DNA of 37,000 nucleotides from IMG/VR virus record IMGVR_UViG_3300034375_006542, positions 1-37,000 of that record; one strand, 5' to 3'. The notes below the pieces were generated by a model. That model saw only the letters and a list, made by a program, of their open reading frames with translations, did no database searches and was not told where the DNA came from. Position numbers and translations under genes: made by a program. This document shows, in pieces, positions 23,003 through 30,798 of this stretch (the first letter of the stretch is position 1; every line of letters begins with the position of its first letter). This DNA comes from a virus.

Positions 23003-23259
23003 TGGCAACATTTAAAGGCAAAAAGGTTACACTTAATAAACCTAGACGCATTGGTAAAGGTGAAACTTCTTATGGTAAAAAGAAGTCTGTTGTTTATGTA
23101 AGCGATGGAGATAAGGTTAAACGAGTTACATTTGGTGATCCTAATATGAGAATTAAAAAGAATCAAAAAGGTCGCAGGAGCAATTTTAGAGCAAGACATA
23201 ATTGTGATACTCCTGGACCAAAAACAAAGGCAAGATATTGGTCTTGTAAGGCATGGTGA
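23002..23259 (+). CDS. Small basic protein, DUF6321-like (85 aa)
   Basis: MATFKGKKVTLNKPRRIGKG, VYVSDGDKVKRVTFGDPNM and a C-terminal FRARHNCDTPGPKTKARYWS followed by CKAW. The Arg-His-Asn-Cys...Tyr-Trp-Ser-Cys ending is highly characteristic of a viral family (DUF6321, name from memory) and could bind a metal through the two Cys and His. Function not established. Confidence 0.8.
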   Translation: MATFKGKKVTLNKPRRIGKGETSYGKKKSVVYVSDGDKVKRVTFGDPNMRIKKNQKGRRSNFRARHNCDTPGPKTKARYWSCKAW

Positions 23260-23260
23260 T

Positions 23261-23452
23261 ATGGCTAGTGCAAAAGTAAAAAAGGTTGCAAATGCAGAAA
23301 TAAGAGCAGCAAAGAGTTTCCTTGAACGCAGAGGATTAACTTCTGATGAAGTAAGTCCTAAAAAGTTTGCCACTGCAGCAAAGAAACTGGATAAAGGTTT
23401 TACAGAAACTCTAAATATATTAGTTAAAGAATTAAGTGGTGGTCAAGTCTAA
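23261..23452 (+). CDS. Small helical basic protein (63 aa)
   Basis: MASAKVKKVANAEIRAAKSF, then RRGLTSDEVSPKKFATAAKKL. All helix; last member of the basic cluster. A longer frame from 23204 overlaps the preceding gene and lacks a ribosome site. The stop overlaps the next ATG (TAATG). Confidence 0.7.
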   Translation: MASAKVKKVANAEIRAAKSFLERRGLTSDEVSPKKFATAAKKLDKGFTETLNILVKELSGGQV

Positions 23453-24318
23453 TGGCTGAAATGGAGATGTTAAATCAGTTACCAACTGCAGCTTCTGATC
23501 GAAGTTATAAGTTCAGCGATGATACACTAAGAGATACATCAACTAAATATTTAACAGGAGCATTGTCAGGATTAGGTATGTCAGATGCTAATGCTCTAAG
23601 ATTTGCAAGAGATTTTACAGGTCGTACAGATATGGATGATATTGGTCAGAGCTTGGGAGTCTTAGATTTTACTCCTGCTGGATTAGTTTATGGTGTTGAT
23701 GAAGCAGTCGATCAGTTTCAAGCTGCAGAAAAGCCAATAGATTATATTGCTCCAACAGTCGGTCTTGGTCTAAGTGCAGTTGAAGCATTCCCAGTAACTA
23801 AAATCATGACTAAACAATTAAGAGGACTCTTAAAAAATATAGGTAATAAAGCTGTATCAGATGCACCAGTTGATATGAGTAAAAGAAAAGCGATGACAAC
23901 TATCGCAGCAGCACCATTAGTCGCAGGAGCATTAAGTGAAATTCCTGTTAAGAAAATTACTGATAAAGCTATTCCAGTTGATAATTCTAAAATCATTGAA
24001 TCAATAAAAAAAGACTTTCCTAACGATATTGAAGAATTAAATCCACTCAAATTAAAAAAATATTTCTCCTCTTCAAAAAAACTTTTTGAATGGCTAGATA
24101 GTGGTGTAATGGATAATCTAATGATGCCAGATGCTAAATCATATTTAAAAGATTTCGATGGAGATTTTTTAAAAGCAAATGATAAAATGTTAGAAGAGAT
24201 AGGGAATCTTATTGATTCTATTCATTATGATAAACACTATGAAGCAACAGGAACTGATTTTTTTAAAGAGAACATTACAGATATATTAATAGAAGATTTA
24301 ACAAAAGTCGCTAAATAA
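23452..24318 (+). CDS. Unknown virion-associated protein (288 aa)
   Basis: MAEMEMLNQLPTAASDRSYK; then LTGALSGLGMSDANALRFAR and LDFTPAGLVYGVDEAV. A hydrophobic helix KAMTTIAAAPLVAGALSEIP could insert in a membrane. The C-terminal third is charged and helical. Amphipathic features of this kind are found in internal or ejection proteins, so that is my tentative idea. The stop overlaps the next ATG (TAATG). Confidence 0.68.
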   Translation: MAEMEMLNQLPTAASDRSYKFSDDTLRDTSTKYLTGALSGLGMSDANALRFARDFTGRTDMDDIGQSLGVLDFTPAGLVYGVDEAVDQFQAAEKPIDYIAPTVGLGLSAVEAFPVTKIMTKQLRGLLKNIGNKAVSDAPVDMSKRKAMTTIAAAPLVAGALSEIPVKKITDKAIPVDNSKIIESIKKDFPNDIEELNPLKLKKYFSSSKKLFEWLDSGVMDNLMMPDAKSYLKDFDGDFLKANDKMLEEIGNLIDSIHYDKHYEATGTDFFKENITDILIEDLTKVAK

Positions 24319-25103
24319 TGGCAGCATCATCAAAAATATTATCGCCTATGTTAACAAGCTGGTTTGAGAGTCTTGCTCGTAAGATGCAACCTAATCTTAT
24401 AGATCGTTTTTCTAAGCCACCAAAGTATTCTGCTGGTAAAGATCCAGAGTCTTTAATAGAAGAAGCTGGTGAAAAAGCTAAAAGTCTTGAGGAAAAAGCT
24501 CCAGAGTTTTTTGATATGATTGAAGCAAAAGATTTATACAGTGGTCTTAAAAGAGCTCAATCAGGAGAAACTGCTATGGGTTTAATTAATCCTGCTGATT
24601 TTAGAAAGATTGCAGCACCATTGCCTGATGATGCTCCTCTTAATTCTGTTGAGAGAAAGTTTGGCTATGATTATTCTATGGGTCTTGTAAATAAAAATGT
24701 CAAAGAAATAGAAGATCTTATAAGAAATAAAATATTATTAGGAGATGCAACAGGCTCTGGAGTCCCAGAGCTTGGTTTAGAAAATATAGATAATAAATTG
24801 CTACAGGCAAGATTTCATGAAGGTCGTCACAGAAACAGAGCATTGAAAAATTTAGGATATGATAAATCTTTAGTTGAGGTTTTACCATCTACATACAGAG
24901 GAGACATAGTAACTTATAAACCAGATGTCGATCAGTTTTTAAATCTTCCAAAAGATACAAAAATTTATAGCGAGATGCGTGAGGGTCCATTGTCTAACGA
25001 TCCAGAACCTCAAAATGTTGGTACATTAGGTGATATAATAAAGTTTTTAAGTGTTGGTGGTATAGCAACAAAAGGTGCATTAAGCCAGTTGCCTGAAGAA
25101 TAA
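24318..25103 (+). CDS. Unknown protein with polyvalent-protein-like motif (261 aa)
   Basis: The central motif ARFHEGRHRNRALKNLGYDK with VEVLPST resembles an EGRHR-RAL segment that recurs in large polyvalent phage and toxin-like proteins. The C-terminus has GDIIKFLSVGGIATKGAL. No catalytic assignment is possible by eye. It may enter the host with the DNA; position between the basic cluster and scaffold fits a virion protein. Confidence 0.68.
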   Translation: MAASSKILSPMLTSWFESLARKMQPNLIDRFSKPPKYSAGKDPESLIEEAGEKAKSLEEKAPEFFDMIEAKDLYSGLKRAQSGETAMGLINPADFRKIAAPLPDDAPLNSVERKFGYDYSMGLVNKNVKEIEDLIRNKILLGDATGSGVPELGLENIDNKLLQARFHEGRHRNRALKNLGYDKSLVEVLPSTYRGDIVTYKPDVDQFLNLPKDTKIYSEMREGPLSNDPEPQNVGTLGDIIKFLSVGGIATKGALSQLPEE

Positions 25104-25132
25104 TATTTACTAATTGATAGGAATTACTTAAA

Positions 25133-25267
25133 ATGAATAGAACGCAATTCTCATCATTAATATCTAAAGGAGGTAGAAAAATGAAATATGGTAAATCAAA
25201 GATGGTTAAGCCAAAAATTAAGAAAATTAAAGGCAAAAAAAAGATTAAGAAATATGGAAAAAAATAG
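25133..25267 (+). CDS. Tiny basic protein (44 or 28 aa)
   Basis: MNRTQFSSLISKGGRKMKYG and then almost pure Lys/Ile. A near-perfect ribosome site AAAGGAGGT lies inside the frame, seven bases before a second ATG (25181), which would give a 28-aa form. Both starts are plausible. AGGAATT precedes the first ATG. Confidence 0.65.
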   Translation: MNRTQFSSLISKGGRKMKYGKSKMVKPKIKKIKGKKKIKKYGKK

Positions 25268-25403
25268 TAAAGACGTACAAGTCTATGTAACTGGCGTATC
25301 AATGACAGGAGAGGTAAAGCTAGATGAACACAATAGAACTCCTGAAGAAGATAAAGCTAAATCTGAGGGAGAAGAAATCTGCAATAGCAGAGAAGATGAT
25401 TGA
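25254..25403 (+). CDS. Small acidic protein (49 aa), uncertain
   Basis: MEKNSKDVQVYVTGVSMTGE, then VKLDEHNRTPEEDKAKSEGE. The first 25 residues look like a strand-rich fold. It overlaps its neighbours by 14 and 80 bases in other frames and lacks a strong ribosome site, so it is less sure than they are. Confidence 0.4.
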   Translation: MEKNSKDVQVYVTGVSMTGEVKLDEHNRTPEEDKAKSEGEEICNSREDD

Positions 25404-25521
25404 AGGTCGAATATCTGATTTTCAATTATATCAAAAAGACGTTGGTATAGCTCAAGGATTAGAAGATGCTTGTGCCATTATCGATGAAACATTAAACAAA
25501 CTAGACGAAGGAGATGAATAG
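25324..25521 (+). CDS. Small helical protein (65 aa)
   Basis: MNTIELLKKIKLNLREKKSA, then IEGRISDFQLYQKDVGIAQG and an acidic C-terminus. The pattern MIEGRISDFxxYxxxVGIAQGL is commonly seen in small phage proteins near capsid genes. GGAGAGG precedes the ATG. Role unknown. Confidence 0.7.
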   Translation: MNTIELLKKIKLNLREKKSAIAEKMIEGRISDFQLYQKDVGIAQGLEDACAIIDETLNKLDEGDE

Positions 25522-25523
25522 AC

Positions 25524-25931
25524 ATGCCTCATCAACATGAAGTAGCAAAGATTTATACTGACGAAGAGTCTAAATCTACAATCGGGCAACATCAGTTGCC
25601 TGTTCCTATGGGTTGGAAAATACTTATACAACCAAATCAAATCAAGCAACAGACTAAAGGTGGCATATTGTTACCGACACAAGCTAAAGACAATGAAGCA
25701 TATTTAACTGCTCATGGTCAAGTTGCTGGAGTTGGAGAATTAGCATATCGAGATAGAAACACTGGTGATAGATGGAAGCAATCTGTCATACCTAAAGCTG
25801 GGGACAGAGTTACATATGGAAAATATGCTGGTCAAAAATTAGTAATCAATGGTGTGAGGTTTCTTTTACTCAACGATGACGAGATAACATCTATCTTGCC
25901 TGAAGGTGTAGAAGTAACAGCATATTTATAA
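25524..25931 (+). CDS. GroES-like co-chaperonin
   Basis: 135 aa. After a 29-residue head the GroES fold is visible: GWKILIQPNQIKQQTKGGIL, LPTQAK, GQVAGVGELAYRD, then VIPKAGDRVTYGKYAGQKLV and a final FLLLNDDEITSIL. It should cap host GroEL during capsid folding, as T4 gp31 does. The KDNEAYLTAH part may include the mobile loop. It lies right before the scaffold and capsid genes. GGAG precedes the ATG. Confidence 0.85.
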   Translation: MPHQHEVAKIYTDEESKSTIGQHQLPVPMGWKILIQPNQIKQQTKGGILLPTQAKDNEAYLTAHGQVAGVGELAYRDRNTGDRWKQSVIPKAGDRVTYGKYAGQKLVINGVRFLLLNDDEITSILPEGVEVTAYL

Positions 25932-25957
25932 TTAGCGAATAACTTGGAGACGCAACC

Positions 25958-26851
25958 ATGGAAGAAGAAAAGAATCCAGTATTGGATGAAATAAATAAAG
26001 AGATCGAAGAAACCAAGAAAAAGTCTGGTGATGATTTCGAGATCGAGATTGCTGAAGAACAAACAGAACAAGTAGAATCAAAAGAGGATTCTAAAGAACA
26101 AGTTCCTGATATTGACCTTAGCAAAAGAGTTCAGGCAAGAATAAATAAAATTACTGAACAAAGAAGATCAGCAGAGCTTGAAACAAAAAGAGCTCAAGAG
26201 GAAACTGCTCAACTTAAAGCTAGACTTGATCGTCTTGAAAAAGGCTCTGAAACTCAAGCACAGAATGAATTTCAGAATAATTATGATTTAACTAAAAAAG
26301 CATTACACAAAGCATTTGAAGAAGGTGACACTGATGCTCAAGTAAATTTCTCTGAGCAGTTAGCTGATATGCGTGCTGCAATTAGGATGTCTGAACTTCA
26401 GAAACAAATGCAGCAAACTCAGGCAGTTTCACCAACAGTTGGTCGTGCTCAGCAAACTGCTACAAATCCAGCTCCACCAAAAGCTATGGACTGGTGGCAG
26501 AAAAATAATTGGTTTAACTCTAAAGGATATGAAAGAGAAACTGCTGCAGCAAGAGCAATAGATGTACAACTTGATTTAGAGGGACACGATAAGAATTCAG
26601 AAGATTATTACATTAATTTAAATAATCGTTTACAAAAAATGTTTCCCGAGTTAATATCAGGGAGTGACCAGACTAAGACCAGAGTAAAAAGCAGACAACC
26701 AGTATCACCAACTGCAGGTGGCTCTACTTATAAAGGTAACAGAGTTCGCATGACACAGGATCAGTTACGAATGGCGAGAGAGCTTGGAATTAATGATGAG
26801 GCAGGTCTTAAAAAATATGCTTCTGAAATACAGAAAAGTCAAAGGAGTTAA
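25958..26851 (+). CDS. Capsid scaffolding protein
   Basis: 297 aa, acidic N-terminus (EEEKNPVLDEINKEIEE), long coiled coil about residues 50-100 (ARINKITEQRRSAELETKRA), Gln-rich middle and basic C-terminus. Composition and place before the major capsid gene are typical of scaffolds that are removed on packaging. No protease domain seen. Confidence 0.78.
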   Translation: MEEEKNPVLDEINKEIEETKKKSGDDFEIEIAEEQTEQVESKEDSKEQVPDIDLSKRVQARINKITEQRRSAELETKRAQEETAQLKARLDRLEKGSETQAQNEFQNNYDLTKKALHKAFEEGDTDAQVNFSEQLADMRAAIRMSELQKQMQQTQAVSPTVGRAQQTATNPAPPKAMDWWQKNNWFNSKGYERETAAARAIDVQLDLEGHDKNSEDYYINLNNRLQKMFPELISGSDQTKTRVKSRQPVSPTAGGSTYKGNRVRMTQDQLRMARELGINDEAGLKKYASEIQKSQRS

Positions 26852-26853
26852 TC

Positions 26854-27336
26854 ATGACTGAGAAAAGAAATGTTCGTGCGAGTGAAGTAAGAGAAAGTGT
26901 TCGAGATGAGGAGTCAAGACCTCAAACTAATTGGACACCACCAGCATTGTTGGATGCACCAGAGCCAAGATCTGGATTTGTTCAACGATGGGTTGCTACC
27001 TCGATTCAGGGGAAGGACACACCTGACAACGTATTTAAAAGAATGCGCGAAGGGTGGGAAGCTCGCCCTGCTAGTACTGTGAAAAGTAAGTTGTTTCCGA
27101 CTATTAATCATGGACAGTGGGAAGGTTGTATTGGGATTGAAGGAATGTTGCTCTGTGAAATGCCTGAAGAAAAACATAAGCAAATGAAGGCTTATTATTC
27201 TAACAAGAGCGTGGAGCAAAACGAATCACTCGCAGGAGACCTTGATGCGTTAGGACGAAAAACTGGACAACCAATCTTTCAAGACAGAAAGAGTTCAGTG
27301 AGTGGTGGTAGGCAAATGTCTGCCATGGAAGATTAA
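26854..27336 (+). CDS. Conserved capsid-region protein of unknown function (160 aa)
   Basis: MTEKRNVRASEVRESVRDEE, then FVQRWVATSIQGKDTPDNVF and KRMREGWEARP, later INHGQWEGCIGIEGMLLCEM. Such a protein, with a RWV...GKDTPDNVFKR motif between scaffold and capsid, is seen in other marine phages and is unassigned. AAAGGAG precedes the ATG. Confidence 0.72.
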   Translation: MTEKRNVRASEVRESVRDEESRPQTNWTPPALLDAPEPRSGFVQRWVATSIQGKDTPDNVFKRMREGWEARPASTVKSKLFPTINHGQWEGCIGIEGMLLCEMPEEKHKQMKAYYSNKSVEQNESLAGDLDALGRKTGQPIFQDRKSSVSGGRQMSAMED

Positions 27337-27358
27337 CCAAACTTAGAAGGAAGAAAAA

Positions 27359-27913
27359 ATGGCAAATGTTGATGCTGCTTTTGGGTTAGCACCCATCCGT
27401 CATCTAAGTGGTAATGGTTACTCTCGTGCTAATAAATATACTATTGCTTCAGGATTAGCTGAAAACATCTTCACAGGAGATGTAGTCATAATCATTGCAG
27501 CTGGGGTTATTACACCTCACACTGCAACAGAGGTTAATAATATAGGTGTTTTCGCAGGAGTATCATATACTGCAGCAGATGGCTCTTATGTTTATTCACA
27601 ATATTGGCCATCAGGCACAGTTGCAACTGATATAATTGCATATGTGTACGATGATCCATATACAGTGTTTAAAGCACAATCCGCAGGAACTACTGCACAG
27701 ACAAACATAGGAAACTGTTGTGACCTTGTTGCTGGTGCTGGTTCTACTACTACAGGTCAATCGGGTTTTGAATTATCAGGAACTATGGCAGCAGGAACTG
27801 CCAGTTGTAAAATTCTTGGTCTTTATGAAACTGCAGATAATGCCTTTGGTGCAAATGCAATAATGGAAGTACTTATCAATGAGCATCTGCTCAAAGATAG
27901 TGCTGGAATATAG
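27359..27913 (+). CDS. Probable capsid decoration or minor head protein
   Basis: 184 aa, beta-rich, low charge. MANVDAAFGLAPIRHLSGNG is a start often seen in marine podoviruses immediately before the major capsid gene. Two Cys lie in GNCCDL. It presumably decorates or stabilises the shell; inferred from position and composition. Confidence 0.7.
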   Translation: MANVDAAFGLAPIRHLSGNGYSRANKYTIASGLAENIFTGDVVIIIAAGVITPHTATEVNNIGVFAGVSYTAADGSYVYSQYWPSGTVATDIIAYVYDDPYTVFKAQSAGTTAQTNIGNCCDLVAGAGSTTTGQSGFELSGTMAAGTASCKILGLYETADNAFGANAIMEVLINEHLLKDSAGI

Positions 27914-27925
27914 GGAGATTTATAA

Positions 27926-28828
27926 ATGGCAATGAATAGAGCACAATTCGCTAAACTGCTTGAGCCAGGATTAAACACCTTGTTCGGCTTAGAATACGCA
28001 TCGTATCCACCAGAGTACACACCAGTATTTGAAAGCAACACTTCTCAAAAAGCATTTGAAGAAGATGTATTGCTAACAGGTTTTGGTATTGCTCCAACTA
28101 AAGATGAAGGATCTGGAGTTTCTTATGACTCAGCATCTCAACAGTTTACTTCAAGATATCAACATGAAACTATCGCTTTAGCATTTTCTGTTACAGAAGA
28201 AGCTGAGGAGGATGGTCTTTATGGATCTCTTGCTTCACGTTATACAAAGGCACTTGCTAGATCTATGGCTTCTACTAAAGAAATCAAAGCAGCAAATGTT
28301 TTAAATAACTCGACAAGTACAACTGGTGGTGATGGTGTATCTTTATTAAGTACAGCCCATCCGACTCAAAATGGAAATCAAAGTAATACTTTGGCAACTG
28401 CAGCAGATTTATCTGAAACTTCATTAGAAAGTATTCTGATTAATATTGCTGATATGAAAGATGATCGTGGTCTTAGGATCGCAGCACAAGGAACAATGTT
28501 AATTATTCCTACTGCATATTCTTTCGTTGCAGAAAGATTGCTTGAAAGTCAGTTAAGAACTGGAACTGCAGACAACGATTTAAATGCTATCAAATCAGGT
28601 GGTTATCTACCTCAAGGATATCATGTAATGAGACGTCTTACAGATTCAGATGCATTCTTTATTAAGACTGATGTTCCTGATGGATTAAAAATGTTCCAAA
28701 GAAGTCCTATGAAAAAAGGCATGGAAGGTGATTTTGAAACAGGAAATGTACGTTACAAAGTAAGAGAAAGATATTCTTTCGGTTTTACTGACTGGCGTGG
28801 AGTCTTTGGTACAGAAGGTGCTGCATAA
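27926..28828 (+). CDS. Major capsid protein
   Basis: 300 aa. MAMNRAQFAKLLEPGLNTLF, an EYTPVFESNTSQKAFEEDV N-arm, AFSVTEEAEEDGLYG, a long helix RYTKALARSMASTKE, and a C-terminal SFGFTDWRGVFG. This order fits HK97-fold major head proteins of the Mu gpT-like branch. It follows scaffold and decoration genes and is itself followed by a strong hairpin, as expected for the most abundant virion protein. AGGGAG precedes the ATG. Confidence 0.85.
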   Translation: MAMNRAQFAKLLEPGLNTLFGLEYASYPPEYTPVFESNTSQKAFEEDVLLTGFGIAPTKDEGSGVSYDSASQQFTSRYQHETIALAFSVTEEAEEDGLYGSLASRYTKALARSMASTKEIKAANVLNNSTSTTGGDGVSLLSTAHPTQNGNQSNTLATAADLSETSLESILINIADMKDDRGLRIAAQGTMLIIPTAYSFVAERLLESQLRTGTADNDLNAIKSGGYLPQGYHVMRRLTDSDAFFIKTDVPDGLKMFQRSPMKKGMEGDFETGNVRYKVRERYSFGFTDWRGVFGTEGAA

Positions 28829-28837
28829 AAACTAATA

Positions 28838-28863
28838 TAGGAGAGGGGATAACTCCTCTCCTA
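28838..28863 (+). terminator. Hairpin after the major capsid gene
   Basis: TAGGAGAGG and CCTCTCCTA form a 9-bp stem, extended by two pairs to a tetraloop. No T-tract follows, so it may pause RNA polymerase or protect the capsid mRNA end rather than stop transcription. Confidence 0.6.
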
Positions 28864-28877
28864 AACATAAACCTTGA

Positions 28878-28889
28878 CTGCGAAAGCAG
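28878..28889 (+). other. GNRA-tetraloop hairpin in leader
   Basis: CTGC-GAAA-GCAG: a 4-bp stem with a GAAA loop, 26 bases before the ATG of the next gene. It stands between the capsid hairpin and the ribosome site AAGGAG. Confidence 0.4.
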
Positions 28890-28915
28890 ACACTTGCCAA
28901 GACAAGGAGATTGAT

Positions 28916-29464
28916 ATGGCTAATACTACATTTACAGGAGCAGTCCGCTCTGAAAACGGATTTAAAGTTGTTTCTAAAAATGCTACAACAGGTGCATATA
29001 CTGATGTTGCTTCTATTGCTTCAACAGGTATTGTAACAAACAAATATGTAAAGCACGTTGGCTTTGCAACTGGTGTGACTGTAAACACTACTGCAGGGGA
29101 TAGTCCAGCTATTGGTCAGTTTACCCAACCAGCTAACACAATAATTACTGACATAAAAATATTTTGTGCCACTGCTCCAGTTATTGGAACTGGTGATATT
29201 GGATATGAAGTTGGAACATCGTCTTCTGGTGCTCAAATTGTTGCAGCAGTAACTGATGAGATTCTTGATGGTGGAACAACTGTCGTTGTAGGAAATGTAA
29301 CCACAACTACACTCGTTGCAACAACACAGAGTGCAACAACTGCTCCAGTGTCTGCTCAATACACCTCTGCTGAAAGAACTATTTTCTGTAATATAACGAA
29401 CACAGTTGATGCGACAACTGCTGGATCATTTACTTTCATCATTGAGTATGTGCAGATTGCATAA
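28916..29464 (+). CDS. Probable head decoration or fibre protein (182 aa)
   Basis: MANTTFTGAVRSENGFKVVS, then all beta, Thr/Ala/Val-rich, almost no Lys after the first 50 residues. The FTGAVRSENGF start is typical of abundant marine-phage virion proteins beside the capsid gene. A TTG upstream (28874) lies in the structured leader and is rejected. It is flanked by hairpins on both sides. Confidence 0.7.
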   Translation: MANTTFTGAVRSENGFKVVSKNATTGAYTDVASIASTGIVTNKYVKHVGFATGVTVNTTAGDSPAIGQFTQPANTIITDIKIFCATAPVIGTGDIGYEVGTSSSGAQIVAAVTDEILDGGTTVVVGNVTTTTLVATTQSATTAPVSAQYTSAERTIFCNITNTVDATTAGSFTFIIEYVQIA

Positions 29465-29469
29465 TTTAA

Positions 29470-29489
29470 TGGGGGATTAATTTCCCCCA
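29470..29489 (+). terminator. Hairpin after the decoration gene
   Basis: TGGGGGA and TCCCCCA form a 7-bp stem around loop TTAATT, followed by only a short T run (CTTTCAT). Partial terminator. Confidence 0.6.
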
Positions 29490-29508
29490 CTTTCATAAGG
29501 AGAATTAA

Positions 29509-30114
29509 ATGAGCATTCAAAGTGACGTACAAGTCGGATTTATTGCTGATGAAAATGCAGCAGACCCAGATAGGCTTGTAACTGCAGCAAGACCAAACAC
29601 TTCAGCAACAATGGCAGAAACTACCTTTTTGGGTGGGGGTGCTAGAAATGTGACTGTAACAACTAGTGGTACTGGTGATAATGCTAAGACTTGCACAATA
29701 ACTGGTACAGATGTTTTTGGTAATGCTATGACTGAAGTTATAACATCAACAGGCTCAGCAGAAGCAGTAGCAGGAACTAAATTATTTTTAACAGTTAGTG
29801 CTGTAGAATGTTCTGCTCAATATGCAGCAAACATTACAGTAGGTTCTGGCTCATTATGTGCAAGTGCAGTAGCAGGTGGTAATCGAACTAGAATGAAAGG
29901 TTATTCTATTGTATCTGCAGGAACAGCAGGTTTGGTCAACTTTCACAATGGAACACCTGAAAGTGGTACAATTATTTTTAAAGCACAAACACTTGGGACT
30001 GATAATACAACTATAGATAATACAATTCCAGATGAGGGACTTTTATTTTCTAGTGGTTTGACTGTTGGATATACAGTCGCAACAGTTGTATTAGCAAACA
30101 TCTTTTTTGCATAA
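29509..30114 (+). CDS. Beta-rich virion protein (201 aa)
   Basis: MSIQSDVQVGFIADENAADP, then Thr/Gly/Ala-rich strands such as NVTVTTSGTGDNAKTCTITG. It resembles structural proteins next to decoration genes, perhaps a second fibre or head-completion protein. AAGGAGAATTAA precedes the ATG. Exact role unknown. Confidence 0.65.
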   Translation: MSIQSDVQVGFIADENAADPDRLVTAARPNTSATMAETTFLGGGARNVTVTTSGTGDNAKTCTITGTDVFGNAMTEVITSTGSAEAVAGTKLFLTVSAVECSAQYAANITVGSGSLCASAVAGGNRTRMKGYSIVSAGTAGLVNFHNGTPESGTIIFKAQTLGTDNTTIDNTIPDEGLLFSSGLTVGYTVATVVLANIFFA

Positions 30115-30123
30115 GGTAAAACA

Positions 30124-30798
30124 ATGGCAACATCTGGAACAGTAGCATTTAGACCTAATGTTGAGGAAATTATAGCAGAATCATTTGAGAGATGTGGGAT
30201 TGATCCACAGACAAGAACTGGCGATCATGCACGATCTGCAAGAAGAAGCATTAATTTATTATTCTCAGAATTTGCAAATCGTGGTATTAATTACTGGACT
30301 GTAACACAAAACACTTTGACACTTGTCAATGGCACAACTAACTATACTCTGCCAGTAGGCACTATAGATATATTAGATGCAGTCATAAGAGATAGTACAT
30401 CTGGTGTAGACCAAATTATTAATAGAGTCACAATACAAGAATATAATCAAATACCAGATAAAACAAATGCTGGTAAGCCAAGTCAATATATGATAGATAG
30501 GCAATACACACCTGTTATATACTTCTGGTCAGTTCCTAACACCTCTACATTATCTCTAGTATATTGGGCAATGAACCAGCAAGAGGATGTAAATGCTTCA
30601 AATCAAGACACAGATATACCTTATAGATGGAGTGACACCATTTGTGCAGGATTAGCATCAAAACTATCTATGAAATATGCACCAGAAAAGTTTCAGCTAT
30701 TAAATGAGATGTATGAGAGAGCATTTAGTTTTGCAGCACAAAGCGATAATGATGGTGTAAGTCTAAGAGTACAACCAACAGCATTGAACTTAACATAA
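30124..30798 (+). CDS. Head-to-tail adaptor protein (P22 gp4 / T7 gp11-like)
   Basis: 224 aa. VEEIIAESFERCGIDPQTRT and RSARRSINLLFSEFANRGIN, then WTVTQNTLTLVNGTTNYTLP and PYRWSDTICAGLASKLSMKY. The helical bundle with a beta insertion is the adaptor or gatekeeper fold that joins portal to tail in podoviruses. Its stop overlaps the next ATG. Confidence 0.78.
   Translation: MATSGTVAFRPNVEEIIAESFERCGIDPQTRTGDHARSARRSINLLFSEFANRGINYWTVTQNTLTLVNGTTNYTLPVGTIDILDAVIRDSTSGVDQIINRVTIQEYNQIPDKTNAGKPSQYMIDRQYTPVIYFWSVPNTSTLSLVYWAMNQQEDVNASNQDTDIPYRWSDTICAGLASKLSMKYAPEKFQLLNEMYERAFSFAAQSDNDGVSLRVQPTALNLT

Noticed and set aside
25188-25253. N-terminal extension of the 49-aa frame
   Set aside because: It is the out-of-frame reading of the Lys-rich gene at 25133.
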